Shown here: positions 10,261 through 20,724 of the stretch, in pieces
Numbering within the stretch: the first letter of the stretch is position 1
Layout: each line of letters opens with the position of its first letter
Origin: Chara braunii
Taxonomy: Eukaryota > Streptophyta > Charophyceae > Charales > Characeae
Reading direction: 5' to 3'
DNA length: 30,310 bases
Assembly: GCA_003427395.1 (NCBI GenBank)
Contig: BFEA01000627.1
Location: forward strand, 540,892-571,201
The notes under the pieces: model-generated
Seen by the model: only the letters and a program-made list of their open reading frames with translations
Told to the model about the DNA's origin: nothing
The model's database searches: none
Translations under genes and position numbers: made by a program

Positions 10261-10506
10261 CATATAGCATTGGGGTCTGTGAAGTTGTAACGTCATGAAA
10301 GGAGGAGGGTCTGGGAGGTCAATTAAGAGCAAACAATGATGATTTTTCTGGTAGTTTGGGAAACAATTATAACTTATGTTACTTCTGAGAGGAATGTCTT
10401 TCTGTCATGCATCAAGGACAAGCAAAGACTGGTGGCTTGACACAGTGCCACTGGCATCCAATAATGATGTCATATTAAGTTTATTAACTTATTCAAGGAT
10501 TATGTC

Positions 10507-10776
10507 AAACCACCAGTACGTACATTTCCCAGCCATTCTGCAGAAGCGTGCCGTGCATGCAGGCGCGTTGGGCGGGGCGTACTGAGGTGCCGTTTCGCCC
10601 CCAAAATAGTAAAACACCCATCCAGGCCTAACAGGTAGCATGCAAGGCCCGATTTGCCTGGATGGATATGTTTGGGGGCGAAACGGCACCCCGGTACATC
10701 CCGCCCGACGTGCCTGCATTCTGCCATTCGCGGCACGTTTCTGCAAAATGCTGGGAAACGTACGTACTGGTGGTTT
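10507..10776. mobile_element. 270-bp fold-back (MITE-like) element
   Basis: Two arms of about 120 bp are imperfect inverted copies. They start AAACCACCAGTACGTAC at 10507 and end with its complement GTACGTACTGGTGGTTT at 10776. Both arms share TTTCCCAGC, TGCAGAA(G/A)CGTGCCG, TGCCGTTTCGCCCCC and CATCCAGGC, around a ~25-bp loop near 10630. Nothing is encoded. No clear target-site duplication is visible at the ends, so the mobilising transposase family is open. Mirror-image open frames on the two strands reflect the arms. Confidence 0.85.
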
Positions 10777-10967
10777 ATCTGAAGCAAAAGTTCCATTTTG
10801 TGCAAGAAATGAATTGGGAAAAAGTTCACAGAGAGTTGGTTAATGGAAGGCCCAAAATTTGGGTTGGGATTTTTCGCTGCATCACCACAAGCAATGTGGT
10901 CTTTTGTTACTGGACCAAATACATCGAAACTGAATACGGATATACCCTAAAGCACATACATATCACA

Positions 10968-10999
<32 letters not shown>

Positions 11000-11310
11000 G
11001 AGCAAAATTTCAGGGAAAAATGGCCGTGTCGGTGAAAAATTCACTGAAAATGACACCACCTATTAACCATTAGTGTTACGACTCTATTCGTGACCAATCA
11101 TTGACAATCGTGCTAGGCAACAACCTTCATGTGGCCTTCATATTTATTTGTCATTTGAGTTTGATGGAGCACGATGCTTCTTCTGGTGATGCTTACCAGT
11201 GGACCGAAGTATATCCAATTTATTTCAAACTTCGAATAAAGTTAAAGTTCTCAGGAAAGAAAGTTCAAACATATGAAATACCACTTCACTGTCATGACAT
11301 TTTTTTGCAG
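10777..11310. other. No gene seen; (CA)n plus poly-A run; probably intron of the CKK gene
   Basis: AT-rich sequence with a short CA repeat at 10963-10980 followed by 19 A at 10981-10999. It leads into a good splice acceptor (TTTTTTGCAG ending at 11310) of the CKK-domain exon, so at least the right part is likely intron. Confidence 0.45.
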
Positions 11311-11444
11311 GATTGGCTCCTGGTGTGAGTCCATTCTACGTGGCGCCGGCACGCATGTCAAATCGAAAACTTGTGCGGAATGCTCTGCGTGCAGTTTGCC
11401 TAGCTGGAACAGCCACACAAATGAAGAAAGAAGAGGCACTGCAG
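11311..11444 (+). CDS. Exon of a CAMSAP/Patronin-type CKK-domain protein (first half of CKK)
   Basis: This 134-bp stretch has a polypyrimidine-AG acceptor before it (TTTTTTGCAG) and a GT donor after it (GCAG|GTACTT). It is open in one frame: two bases of a split codon, then 44 codons. The protein contains MSNRKLVRNALRAVCLAG followed by a Lys/Glu-rich helix. This matches the start of the CKK domain, where animal CAMSAPs have a conserved SN(K/R)..I.NA....C..G pattern. CKK binds microtubule minus ends between protofilaments and stabilises them. The next exon continues the domain in frame (14779-14880). Upstream exons (calponin-homology and coiled-coil parts in animals) are not seen here. Family call is strong; full gene structure is unknown. 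Confidence 0.82.
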
Positions 11445-11655
11445 GTACTTTCCTTAAATTCTAAAACACAAAAATGGGTTATCTAAGACTGGTGAAGGAA
11501 AAGTAGAAAACTGATGGAATCATGCAAGAAATTCAAGAATAGGAAGCCCCAAATCAGTTTTCTTAACTTTTCTAGCTTTACACGTAATTTTTTTGTAAGT
11601 CTGTATTTCACAGAACATGCAATCTTTCTCAACTGTCAACAGTCTGCAGGGGTCT

Positions 11656-11775
11656 GTTAGGGTTTAGGGTTAGGGTTTGGGATTCAGGGTTTAGGGTTTA
11701 GGACTCAGGGTTTAGGGTTTAGGGTTTTGGATTCAGGGTTTAGGGTTTTGGATTCAGGGTTTAGACTTTAGGGTT
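11656..11775 (+). repeat. Interstitial plant-type telomere-like repeats
   Basis: About 120 bp is made of TTTAGGG and degenerate variants (TTAGGG, TTTTGGATTCAGGG, TTTGGGATTCAGGG). TTTAGGG is the Arabidopsis-type telomere repeat common in streptophytes. Interruptions show it is old and not a chromosome end. Confidence 0.9.
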
Positions 11776-12239
11776 GTGTGGTCTTTTGGAACATCCTGGT
11801 TTGCTGTAATCTTACCTGTCTGTTTCCTGTCCTCTCAAACAGCCTACTACCACTGATATCATGCCAGGTGGCAATGAAGGGGCGCACAATAGGCGCTGGA
11901 GGCCAGTTGGATTAACCATCCATTTGCCGTGACAACTGCAAACACCGGTTACCAAAAAAAAAAACAGGGTCACAGAGACACGTATATGAAAACTCCTCTG
12001 AGGTGACAGTGCTCTCTAGTGGCCCATAACCATAAATATGGCATGGACATGGTGTTGAAGGTGAAAGAGATACGCCGCACAGAATATGACCGCTGCAGTC
12101 TTCCCCCGAATACAACGTACGGTCGTTAGTCTAAATACAGCCGTAATGACCGTACATTGTATTCAGGGAATGAAGGTAGTCTTTGACCGCGCACGACCTC
12201 AGACAAAACCGGCGGTCATTGCCATAGAAAGGCCAATGC

Positions 12240-12505
12240 CTCAGTCACTGCAAACCTGGACCGTCAGTTGCGCCGGTGAACTCGGCCACCTGACAAAACC
12301 TGGACCAGTCGCGCTGGTGAGCTCGACATGGATGCCATGCACACATACCAGCCGACAAAAACTCAGTTGGAGAGGAGAGCGCAACCTGATATACCAGGCG
12401 CGATAGAACGACAATCCCATTCTGGTCCAGTTTTTGTCGGGTGGCCGAGGAATTGTCCACCAAATAGGTTGTCTCTCAGTTGGAGAGGAGAGGGCAACCA
12501 TCAGG
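12240..12505. repeat. Cluster of short direct and inverted repeats in the CKK intron
   Basis: AACCTGGACC...TG(A/G)(A/G)CTCG occurs twice in tandem (about 12250-12335). CTCAGTTGGAGAGGAGAG occurs at about 12362 and 12476. CCGACAAAAACT (12351) and its complement AGTTTTTGTCGG (about 12428) form an inverted pair. This is probably a degraded transposon end. Confidence 0.65.
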
Positions 12506-12860
12506 TGGAAGTTTTGAGAGAACACACCGGAGACTAGACTCAGAGAAGCCTCCTGTCATTTTGCCAAAGAAGATGAAAACCACAGCCTCTTGCTCAGAGG
12601 TTGACCCACGAAAGATGGTAGCATCATCGCATGCCAGCGCGGACAAGCAATCATGCACATACACGTGGATGTGGATGCGACTACAACTGCGATTCCGCCA
12701 ATTTACGATATCTCGGGATTCTCGGCAACTGTTTAGAGTCCTTTAGACCACCGTGCGGCTTGTTAGTTTTGCCCTACTGACGCAGTATCATTGCAATAAT
12801 AATAATCTAAAAACCCAAGTTTCTCTAACCCGAGAAGACCGTGTCGTGAAACTAACCTAA

Positions 12861-12937
12861 CCATGGGTTAAAGAGTAAACTAACGGATCCGATATGGATT
12901 TACCATGGGTTAACAAGCCATGGGTTAAAGAGTAAAC
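12861..12937 (+). repeat. CCATGGGTTAA direct repeats
   Basis: The 20-mer CCATGGGTTAAAGAGTAAAC occurs at 12861-12880 and 12918-12937, and its first 11 bases also at 12903-12913. It lies in the CKK intron and its role is unknown. Confidence 0.85.
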
Positions 12938-14093
12938 CCGGCATTTACGCCATAGTAATTCTGCCCTTCTCCATATCGCAAGTTAGTTTTCAACACTTCT
13001 CAATTTGAATCCATTTCTTTGCCAACCGTCTAATCCAACGGTTCCGGTATGAGAGTCACCATTGGTTTGTACACTTGGTGAAGTCGTGGTCGGCTGAAAA
13101 GGTACCGTCTTCACCGGAATAGACCCAGTCGTTATCGCAGCATCTGGACTGAAAGTTGGCCCAAATGCAGCTATGATGACTGGGTGTTCTATTTGGGTGA
13201 GGACGGTAGCAGCACGAAGCTGCTGACACCAGTGAATGACACTGTGGCTGAACTCCTCTGAGTCAAAATTGGCCCTTGCAGCGACGGTGCCGATTGATTG
13301 ACCCCCTACTGCACTACTTGGATAAAAAGACAGGGGGGCAATGTCCAACCAGAGGGGTTTAGAGGAGGGTGCTCCTTGGAACTGTTATTCCCTTCTCCCT
13401 TCCTTTTAAAAGGGCGACGGCCGTGAGGTATCATCGTCAAACTGACTTGCCCACTGCAATTCAGAGCGATTTGATTCCTTCAGGATTTCAACTGATAGGT
13501 CCTTATCAACAGTTATATAGGTGTACGATTCAGCCACACTTCCCGTCTCCCTTCATTAAATTATTTTTTCTTGAAGGAACTGAGCACGATGCAGTTCACC
13601 TTGTTCTTCATTTCTTCACTGTGTCATTCCAAGCACTTCCAGCTTTTCCTGTGTCGCATATGTTCTCTCTCTTACAGCAGAGCTTTTGTCACGTGTGCTT
13701 ATGACAATCGGCCTCGAACAGCTTGATCAGGTTCCACTTTGACACCCAAGCGCTGCAGAACGAGTGTGACTGACCGCGCACTTCCTATTTTCAAGAAATT
13801 TAAATGGACCAGGATAGAACCTGGGTCCCACACTTACTAGGCATATTCTTTGGCCAATAATGGAGCTTTCCGCCTGCATCATGTGATGGCCACTCCCGTT
13901 GAAACTTTGAAAAACCAATATTACAATGGAAGCACCTATCTCTGATATAATAAAAAACCTGAGTAGATCTGGATTGTGACCTTTTTGTATTGTCTTCAGT
14001 GTCTTGTAAGGGTAGAGGGGCAGAACTCCATCAGGGTTTGAACTCTCGGTCTGTCTATCGGCAGTCACATGTGTGTACCGTCAGTCAGCAGGC

Positions 14094-14097
<4 letters not shown>

Positions 14098-14185
<88 letters not shown>

Positions 14186-14186
14186 N

Positions 14187-14278
<92 letters not shown>

Positions 14279-14279
14279 C
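14098..14279 (+). repeat. Compound microsatellite (TC)n then (TATC)n
   Basis: About 130 bp of TC dinucleotides with one n at 14186 is followed by about 12 TATC units. The n suggests the true length is not resolved. Leu/Ser-repeat open frames here are artefacts. Confidence 0.97.
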
Positions 14280-14778
14280 CCCACCGCTCTTGCTTGAGCT
14301 TCAGCTGTGTCTGCGCACACTTAATGCTGTGCGCTGAAGATGAAGTCACTCACAGCTGATAAGTTGATAACTCAATGCTCGCCTCCTGAAGCGCAGTGCC
14401 AACCTCCCTCAACACCACATATGCAATGGATTTCCTCCTCTTTACAAAACCAAGTAAATATGAAATCAAAAGCAACTCCTGACATGCATAACAAGGTCTG
14501 TTAGTATCCACTAAGGCATTTGGCAATCTTTTAGATGTATGACAAGTCTTTTCTGCTGAGGTCTCGATAAACGACAATCTTTGTCATGTGCATCTCTTTG
14601 TCATCATTCTTTCTATGCTCTTCTTCTCCTTCTCCCCATCCTCTCCCTACTGTTCCTCCTTTTTCTTCCTTTATCTTCTTGTTTTCTTTGCAACCATGAG
14701 ACATCTACACATTGACTGAGTGCTTGTTTTATAACGATAGGTCCTGAAGGATTGTAATATCTGATAACATTGATGCAG

Positions 14779-14880
14779 GCCATGGATCAAAGCAATGGGG
14801 AGAACTTTGTCATTCTTTTCAAGAGTGACAAGTCCATGAAATTCAGTGGACTTTACTCCATCAGCGGTGATTCGTCAAAG
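14779..14880 (+). CDS. Exon of the CKK-domain protein (middle of CKK)
   Basis: This 102-bp exon of 34 codons is phase 0 at both ends. The acceptor TTGATGCAG ends at 14778 and the donor GTAATG starts at 14881. It follows in frame from the exon at 11311-11444. The protein reads NGENFVILFKSDKSMKFSGL and then a YS...GD turn. This corresponds to the CKK core strands that in animal CAMSAPs read (H/N)FL(I/V)LFRD...QFR.LY. Two independent exons matching successive parts of one domain, with consistent splice phases, make the assignment hard to get by chance. The last ~50 residues of CKK, with its basic C-terminal part, are not found before the retroelement at 17810 and may lie beyond it or be lost. 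Confidence 0.83.
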
Positions 14881-16301
14881 GTAATGCGAGCCGCAAAATG
14901 AACTTCAGGTCAGCCACAGGATTGCATGATTTGCACGTTACAATTTCAACCAGATTTCAATCACTTGAACCCGCATCATGGATACAGAAGGCTGCCACAG
15001 CAACCCAGTATACCCTTTTGTTTTTGTTTTTTTAATATATTTAGTATATACGCATTTGGAAAGCTGAATGTGTGAAAAGTAAGCTCCATTTTGGGACCAC
15101 CTCCCTCAACCCCATCATGAGTCAATCACACACACACGCAAGCAGCTAAGCAATACTTAAGCCACCAGTACTCCACCCAGCCATTTTTCTCTGATGCGGC
15201 TGTTAACATGCCACAAAATTTGCAGGTTGACCTACCACGGAGAAATGGCTGGCGGGGCTGGCCAAAAGGAGTCCCAAGGTGGGGGGTTGTGACGAACTAC
15301 TTTCTGCAACCGCGCGATCTTCTGCGCGAGGCTACATCGGGGGATGAAACGGGTTGAGTCGGGATGGCCTGGTGAATTGTGTGGATGCCCTTGCTTTACG
15401 CGTCTTTGTGCTCTCGCGTCCCTTGGAAACAGGTTGAGTCGGGCTGGCCTGGTCCTGTCACGGTTGGTAGTTGATTGCGCCTTAGCGAGCGCGACGAATA
15501 ACCGCTGCCATAGCTTCTTTCTTGTTCTGCTGTGGGAATGGGCCATTTTTGGCGTGATTGTCGCGAGGGAAAATCTTTTTTTGAATTTTTAACTGATGTC
15601 GAGTCCCCGCGGGCTCTCGGAAATTGCTTCGTTGGGAATTTCTTTTTACAACTAAGAATTAGAATTAGGAATTTAGGCGCGCCTCAATTTCTGCTGCACA
15701 GCGCTTCTTGCTTGCGCACGCCATGCTGCGTCAAGATCTGTGTTGTGATTTCTCCACGCCTTAATCCTGAGTGTAACTGTAAATTTTGTTTTGGCGGGCA
15801 TAATTGCAACTGTAATTCCCTCGCTCTTGGTATCTTATTGTGGCGCCTCCGTGCGCGCGTACTTCGTCCTCTGTCCTATTGTCCTGAACTCGTGCATGAC
15901 CGGATCGATGTGTGGAGTGAGGCTACATCCCCCATGCCACAGCCTGGCCATGCAGTCGTAGGCACTCCCTTCCTCCTTCTTCCCCGTACTCAGACACAGT
16001 CCCGGGTATCGCGCGCACACGCATGCATGCTATAAATTTCGTAAGCGCGATTAACTCGCTCTCTAAGGATTTTGGAGTTCGCGCGGTCGAGAGGATCGGC
16101 TAACGAACAGGAGTTGGCAGGTGAGTAGAGAGTTGGGCGATCCGACGAGCTGGTGCTGGGCGTGCGGGGTTGACGTGGGCCCGCGACGGACTGTGGCACA
16201 CGGGTGAACCTGACGGGCATGCTCGGACTAAGCGGGGTGACAACTTGGTGTAGGTGCGAGGCGACGAACTGCCCACATCGGGATGTTGTAGGGGGGGGGG
16301 G
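14881..16301. other. No gene seen; part of the intron or flank of the CKK gene
   Basis: Contains a short CA run near 15128 and a near-identical 28-bp direct repeat (15346-15373 and 15426-15453, beginning GAAAC(G/A)GGTTGAGTCGGG) offset by 80 bp. An acceptor-like TTTGCAG at 15227 is followed by 39 open codons that do not resemble CKK. A GMGHFWRDC stretch near 15535 recalls a zinc knuckle but lacks the paired cysteines. Confidence 0.4.
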
Positions 16302-16481
16302 AGAGAGAGAGAGAGAGAGAGAGNNNNNNNNNNNNNNNNNNNNNNNNNNNNNNNNNNNNNNNNNNNNNNNNNNNNNNNNNNNNNNNNNNNNNNNNNNNNN
16401 NNNNNNNNNNNNNNNNNNNNNNNNNNNNNNNNNNNNNNNNNNNNNNNNNNNNNNNNNNNNNNNNNNNNNNNNNNNNNNNNN

Positions 16482-16536
<55 letters not shown>
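16302..16536 (+). repeat. (GA)n microsatellite around a 158-base assembly gap
   Basis: GA repeats flank an N run at 16324-16481 and are preceded by a G homopolymer. The gap is evidently the unresolved middle of the microsatellite, so its true length is unknown. Confidence 0.97.
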
Positions 16537-17809
16537 GGGAGGTGTGCGCTGAGCTTCTTCGTTCATTCTTCTAAGTAATTTTGGCCCGTCTTCTATCCTT
16601 CTGAGCATTTTTTTTGGTATCCGGCGGAAGACGCCCTTGTCCTTTCTGAATCGGTATCTCAGATTTTTCCTTTGTTTCTTTTTGAAGATTGATGTATGAT
16701 TGTCTTCCCCCATTTCCTGCCTTTTTTTTGGAATCGGCAAATCTGATTGATTGATTGATCCTCTATCCTTTCTGGGATAATTGGCTAGGAGAATTGTTGC
16801 ATGATCCTCTATCCTTTTTGATTGTATGCAAGATAGCTGCATGGATGATAGATAGGCGCGATCCTTTCTATGTATGAGTTGGGTAGGCATGATAAATGAC
16901 CATCTCTAAGAAAACGACCCATCGCGTATCTCACTGGTTTTCACTACCCGATCGAGGACAGGCCCCGCGCACGCACATGTAAGCCCGATCGAAACGATTG
17001 CTGCCTACGCGCGCGTCTGCGAAACCCGAACTCGACTATCCTCTCGAATGACTGAGTTTCCGCCTCACCCCACAACATGAATATTGAACTCCCTTTTCGT
17101 GTTACTGAACGCCAGTGTCTGAGGGATCCGGAATTCCGAGAATATTGGGAGCACGCGTGTTTGTCTGCACGGCCGAGGGACGAACTTCCCGAGTTTCCAT
17201 ACCCAGTGGGAAACGAACGTATCTGCGCGTGTGATATCGACCGAGCTGGCGAGCGCATTCCCCACTAGGGCCACCACCCTGAATTCCCCAGCTCGTACAC
17301 GTGCCACCTTGTTGCGGAACTGGGAGTAATTATTCTGGAAACCGACTTCCCTCCCTACCACCACATACTGCCCTTCCATTCGCTGACCGTCATCCCCTGG
17401 CGTGCAATCGCTCCGTATTGGGCCCAACCCCCGTGCTTGGAGTGCTTGCAAGACCGCGAGTACTGAGCCTCCGGCTTCATCCGACGAACCCGCTCGGAGG
17501 AAGAAGGACGATTGCACATCCTTCGACTAAGGCCAGCTGCGTCGGATTCTGAGAACAGTAACGCACGACGCCAACAAGTGATCGGACAGCGCGATAGCCA
17601 TAGTGTTTCGACGGAGCTCCAAATACGAGCCCGACCCAGACAACGGAGCCAGCAGAAGCGGTAGCCCCACGCCCAGACTTCGACCCGCGCCTATCCTCTT
17701 GCATTACTATCCCTGAAACGTGCCACCGGAGACCTCAGTTCCGACCTGGGAATCCACCCCCACTTTCCTAAAATCCTTGGCACACCCCTTTTCGCACTTC
17801 CAGGCCCAC
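16537..17809. other. 3' side of the minus-strand gypsy element; decayed + frame at 17053-17852
   Basis: No gene is certain. 16600-16870 is T-rich, with GATCCTCTATCCTTT repeated near 16758 and 16802. From 17053 to 17852 one + strand frame reads like protein, starting at an ATG at 17077 (IELPFRVTERQCLRDPEFRE), with only three stops (17266-17268, near 17464 and near 17668). It runs antisense to the retroelement, in the place where some plant gypsy elements carry an extra antisense frame. It matches no family I know. The opposite strand is also partly open because of high GC content. Confidence 0.3.
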
Positions 17810-19550
17810 TTACACTCCGATCAGGAAGTCGCGTCGGGCGTGAGGTTCGGGCATGAGCCCGTCCGCGTTGCCGTGTCTCTCGTGCTTTCGATGACGAATG
17901 TCAAAGTCCATACTCTGCAACGTGGTAGCCCATCGTCCGATCATGCCCAAGTAGTCCTTGGACTTCTTCAATGCCAGCAACGGTTCGTGATCGGTCACCA
18001 ACGTGAACTTCCGGCCATATAAGTACGCTCGGAAGTGACTGATCCCCCACAAGGCCACGTAGCATTCCCCCGTCGGGGCAGAGTAGTTGCGCTTACAGGC
18101 AAGCACTGATTTGGACGCGTATTCCACCATGTGTTCGAGGTCGTCTGGTCCCACCTGGGCCAAGATCACTGAGATCGCCTCGGGCTGCCAATCGGTGATG
18201 AGGACAAAGGGTTTTTCTGAGTCTGGTCTTATAAGGACCGGAGCCGAAATCAAGGCCGCCTTGAGTTCTCGGAAAGCCCGATCACATTGCGGAGTCCAGA
18301 TCAACGGCTGGTATTTTTTCAGCAAATTCGTGAGTGGTCCCGCGATCGCCGCAAACCCCTTGATGAACCTTCGATAGTGCGATGCCAAACCCAAAAAGGC
18401 ACGCACTTGTGTCACGGATGTCGATACTGGCGCGTCTTTCACGGCTACTACCTTCTGGGGCTCCGGCTGCAACCCTCGGTCCGTAACCACGTGGCCGAGG
18501 AAGGAGATCTCGGTGAGGAAAAATTGACACTTCTCAACAGCCACCTTGAATGCAGCGTCCTTCAGCGCGTGCAAGGTCCATTCGATGTGTTGCACGTGCC
18601 CCTCATAGGAACTTGAAAACAAAAGGATATCATCCATATAAACGATCACACAATAATTCATTATGCTTTGCGCCAGCCGCGTTTTTCGCACGAAGTTCTG
18701 GAAAGCCATGTTCATGGCGCGTTGAAATGTGGCTGGGGCGTTGCAAATCCCCATTGGGCATAGAACCCATTGCCAAGTCCCTTCGAAAAGAATGAAAGTC
18801 GTTTTCGGGCGATCTTCTTTTCGAACAAGGAGATGGTGGAATCCATGGCGAACATCAAACTTACTGAAAAAACGAGCACTGCCAATAGCATCCAGTAACT
18901 CATCGATCCGGGGGAGGGGATACACATCCTTAATCGTGATGTCATTCAATCGATGCATATGCGAATTCCTCCTGCCTTTTTTGGTACAATCACTACCGGA
19001 AACGACCATGGTCCATGGCGGGTTCGATCCATCCATTAGCTACGAACTCCTTAATCCTCTGAAACGCGGCCGCTCTTTGCGCCGGCGAATACCGATAGGG
19101 AGTGCAGCTAATCGGTGGATGATCCCCCGTGAGGATCGCATGCTCAATTACGTTGGATAATCCAATATCGTTATCATGCACACTCAGCACCTCAGCATAC
19201 CCATGCAAAACATCAATCAGGGATCTTCGGATCTCTCGGGGGACATGATTGGGTATTGTGATTACGGGGTGATCAGAGATGTCGAGTGGTGTATTGATCC
19301 AATCCATCCCCTGCGATCGTCGGTCGTTCACACTCGAGAACATGGAGCTACTGGTCCGAACCGAGAAGACGGTGGCAATCATCTGTGATTCGGCTGGACT
19401 AATCATCTCAATTTCCTTAATTTCGGCATCAGCTGCAGAATCAGCGGTGCTTTCCGCTACCTCCAATCCTGTTAACTCGGCCATTTCTTGCATAAGATCC
19501 GGAACATCATCTATCGGGGCTTCTGCTTCTTGCTTGATTAGGGTGATCAT
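17810..19550 (-). pseudogene. pol: Pol fragment: reverse transcriptase and RNase H
   Basis: The upstream part (19550-18993) is a Glu/Asp-rich linker followed by the RT entry block (ILTGDHPPISCTPYRYSP, then GWIEPA). Around 18940-19010 there are frame changes and a small deletion that removes part of the (I/L)CIDYR block. The frame from 19036 then shows [41 protein letters not shown] and the signature YMDD in VIVYMDDILLFS. RNase H follows: TDWQPEAISVILAQ, TGECYVALWGISHF, TDHEPLLAL and HGNADGL. Translation stops at TAA after FLIGV (17810). All polymerase Asp residues are present, but the damage upstream makes this copy inactive. Confidence 0.9.
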
Positions 19551-19878
19551 GGCTCCTTGCGTGAGTAACGATCTGGGTGGAGAGACGGAAAGATCCAGGT
19601 ACTAATTCATCTGCTGATATCTAGCTCGGAGTGAAAGCGCGTCCTCGTACAAAGTGCGAGGGGGGTTCCAAGAGGTCAGCCATATCTGAAATCTGCAAGA
19701 TTGGTTCCCCTAGGAATGATGTGGCGGGAATCCGTATTTCTGTAGATGCGGGCAAGAACGTCGACAGGATATGGCTAGGCTCGCCACTTTCTGAGCTCAT
19801 ACCAAATGTTCGGGCGCTTGCTGGGATCATTCAAAATTCCTCTTTCGTCTCGCAACTGAACATTTCAACTAATTGTTC

Positions 19879-20724
19879 TCATTCCTTTTCGCTAGGCATG
19901 TAGTTCAACTCCTCCTCATAATCGTGCTCGTCATACTCGCCCTCTCCCGCAAGGTGTGATTCCTCGTCACCGCTTGGGGAAGAATCTTCTGGGCTCGGGA
20001 TCTGGATCATTTCTATCCGAACAATACTGGGATTCTTTTTCGGTGATCGAGTAGAAATCCGTAATGGCAGCGTTTGAGGGCTTCCTCTAGTATGCGTGAG
20101 GACGAGTTGTTTAGAATCGAAGTGTATCCACGCTCCTACCGCCATCGCCCAGGGCAATCCCAACAGTACCGAATAAGAGTGTACATTGATGACTAGCGCG
20201 TTAACCAGAACGTGCACTCGGCCCACTTTGACCGCTACGTTCTCAATGATTCCTACTATATTCATGGTTTCTTCATCGGCTGAGACGTAATTGCCCTTCC
20301 CCGGTAGTGGAAGGATCGAGTTCAGTCGGCCCGTTTTTCTGACTGTATCCAGGGATATGGCTACGGCCGATGATCCGGTATCAATAAGAGCATCAAACGG
20401 TTTACCCCAGACTTCGCAATCACACTCTGCACTTTTCCATAGGACCGATCAGACACGCACAAAATGATCTTTCTCTGCGTAAGAGATGGTGGCGATTCTC
20501 GCCGTTTCGGGTGCGTCAGGTTCGGTCGCAGGGGGAGGGTTTGCCTCAGTCTCGTCTTCCTTCTTCTTCTTTAGCATACACTGAATACGTTGATATGTGA
20601 AGCGTTTTTGGTTCTTCTGGCATTGTTGCAGAAGTTTATCATTTGCGGCTTCGAATATGGTCAGCAAGTGTCCTACGGGGGACCGGAACTCGAATGTCCA
20701 ACTGTTTGAGTGTCTGTAGGACAT
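19879..20724 (-). pseudogene. pol: Pol fragment: aspartic protease
   Basis: This is one frame on - from 20724 with a TGA stop at 20449-20451. After that stop it continues to the retropepsin active site ALIDTGSSAVAIS (near 20370-20400) and on to the flap and core strands (VGIIENVAVKVG, and SVLLGLPWAMAVGAW with its ILG-like motif). It ends at 19879 in an acidic tail. A further short stretch (19830-19621) lies between it and the RT linker, separated by stops. The start overlaps the end of gag by about 50 bases in the -1 frame. The protease would cut Gag-Pol. Confidence 0.85.

Larger units (their letters stand above)
11445..14778 (+). other. 3.3-kb intron between the two CKK exons
   Basis: The intron is bounded by GTACTT (donor) and TTGATGCAG (acceptor), phase 0. 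It contains interstitial telomere-like repeats, short direct and inverted repeats, a large TC/TATC microsatellite, and a pyrimidine-rich stretch at 14605-14690. Open frames inside it, for example 121 codons on - at 12983-13348, match nothing I recognise and are likely chance or old transposon remains. Its length fits a repeat-swollen genome. Confidence 0.75.

Noticed and set aside
13795-14050. Two B-box-like sequences on the minus strand (GGTTCTATCC and GAGTTCAAACCC) as SINEs
   Set aside because: No A box is found at the proper distance.
14069-14359. Leu/Ser-repeat open frames in three frames
   Set aside because: They are translations of the TC and TATC microsatellite containing an n.
15227-15360. 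Possible third CKK exon after TTTGCAG
   Set aside because: The 39 open codons do not resemble the C-terminal part of CKK and run into a stop with no donor of note.
15500-15600. Zinc-knuckle-like GMGHFWRDC
   Set aside because: The paired cysteines are missing and no gag-like context surrounds it.
17065-17704. Minus-strand open frames after RNase H as candidate integrase
   Set aside because: No HHCC, D,D-E or other integrase motif is present.
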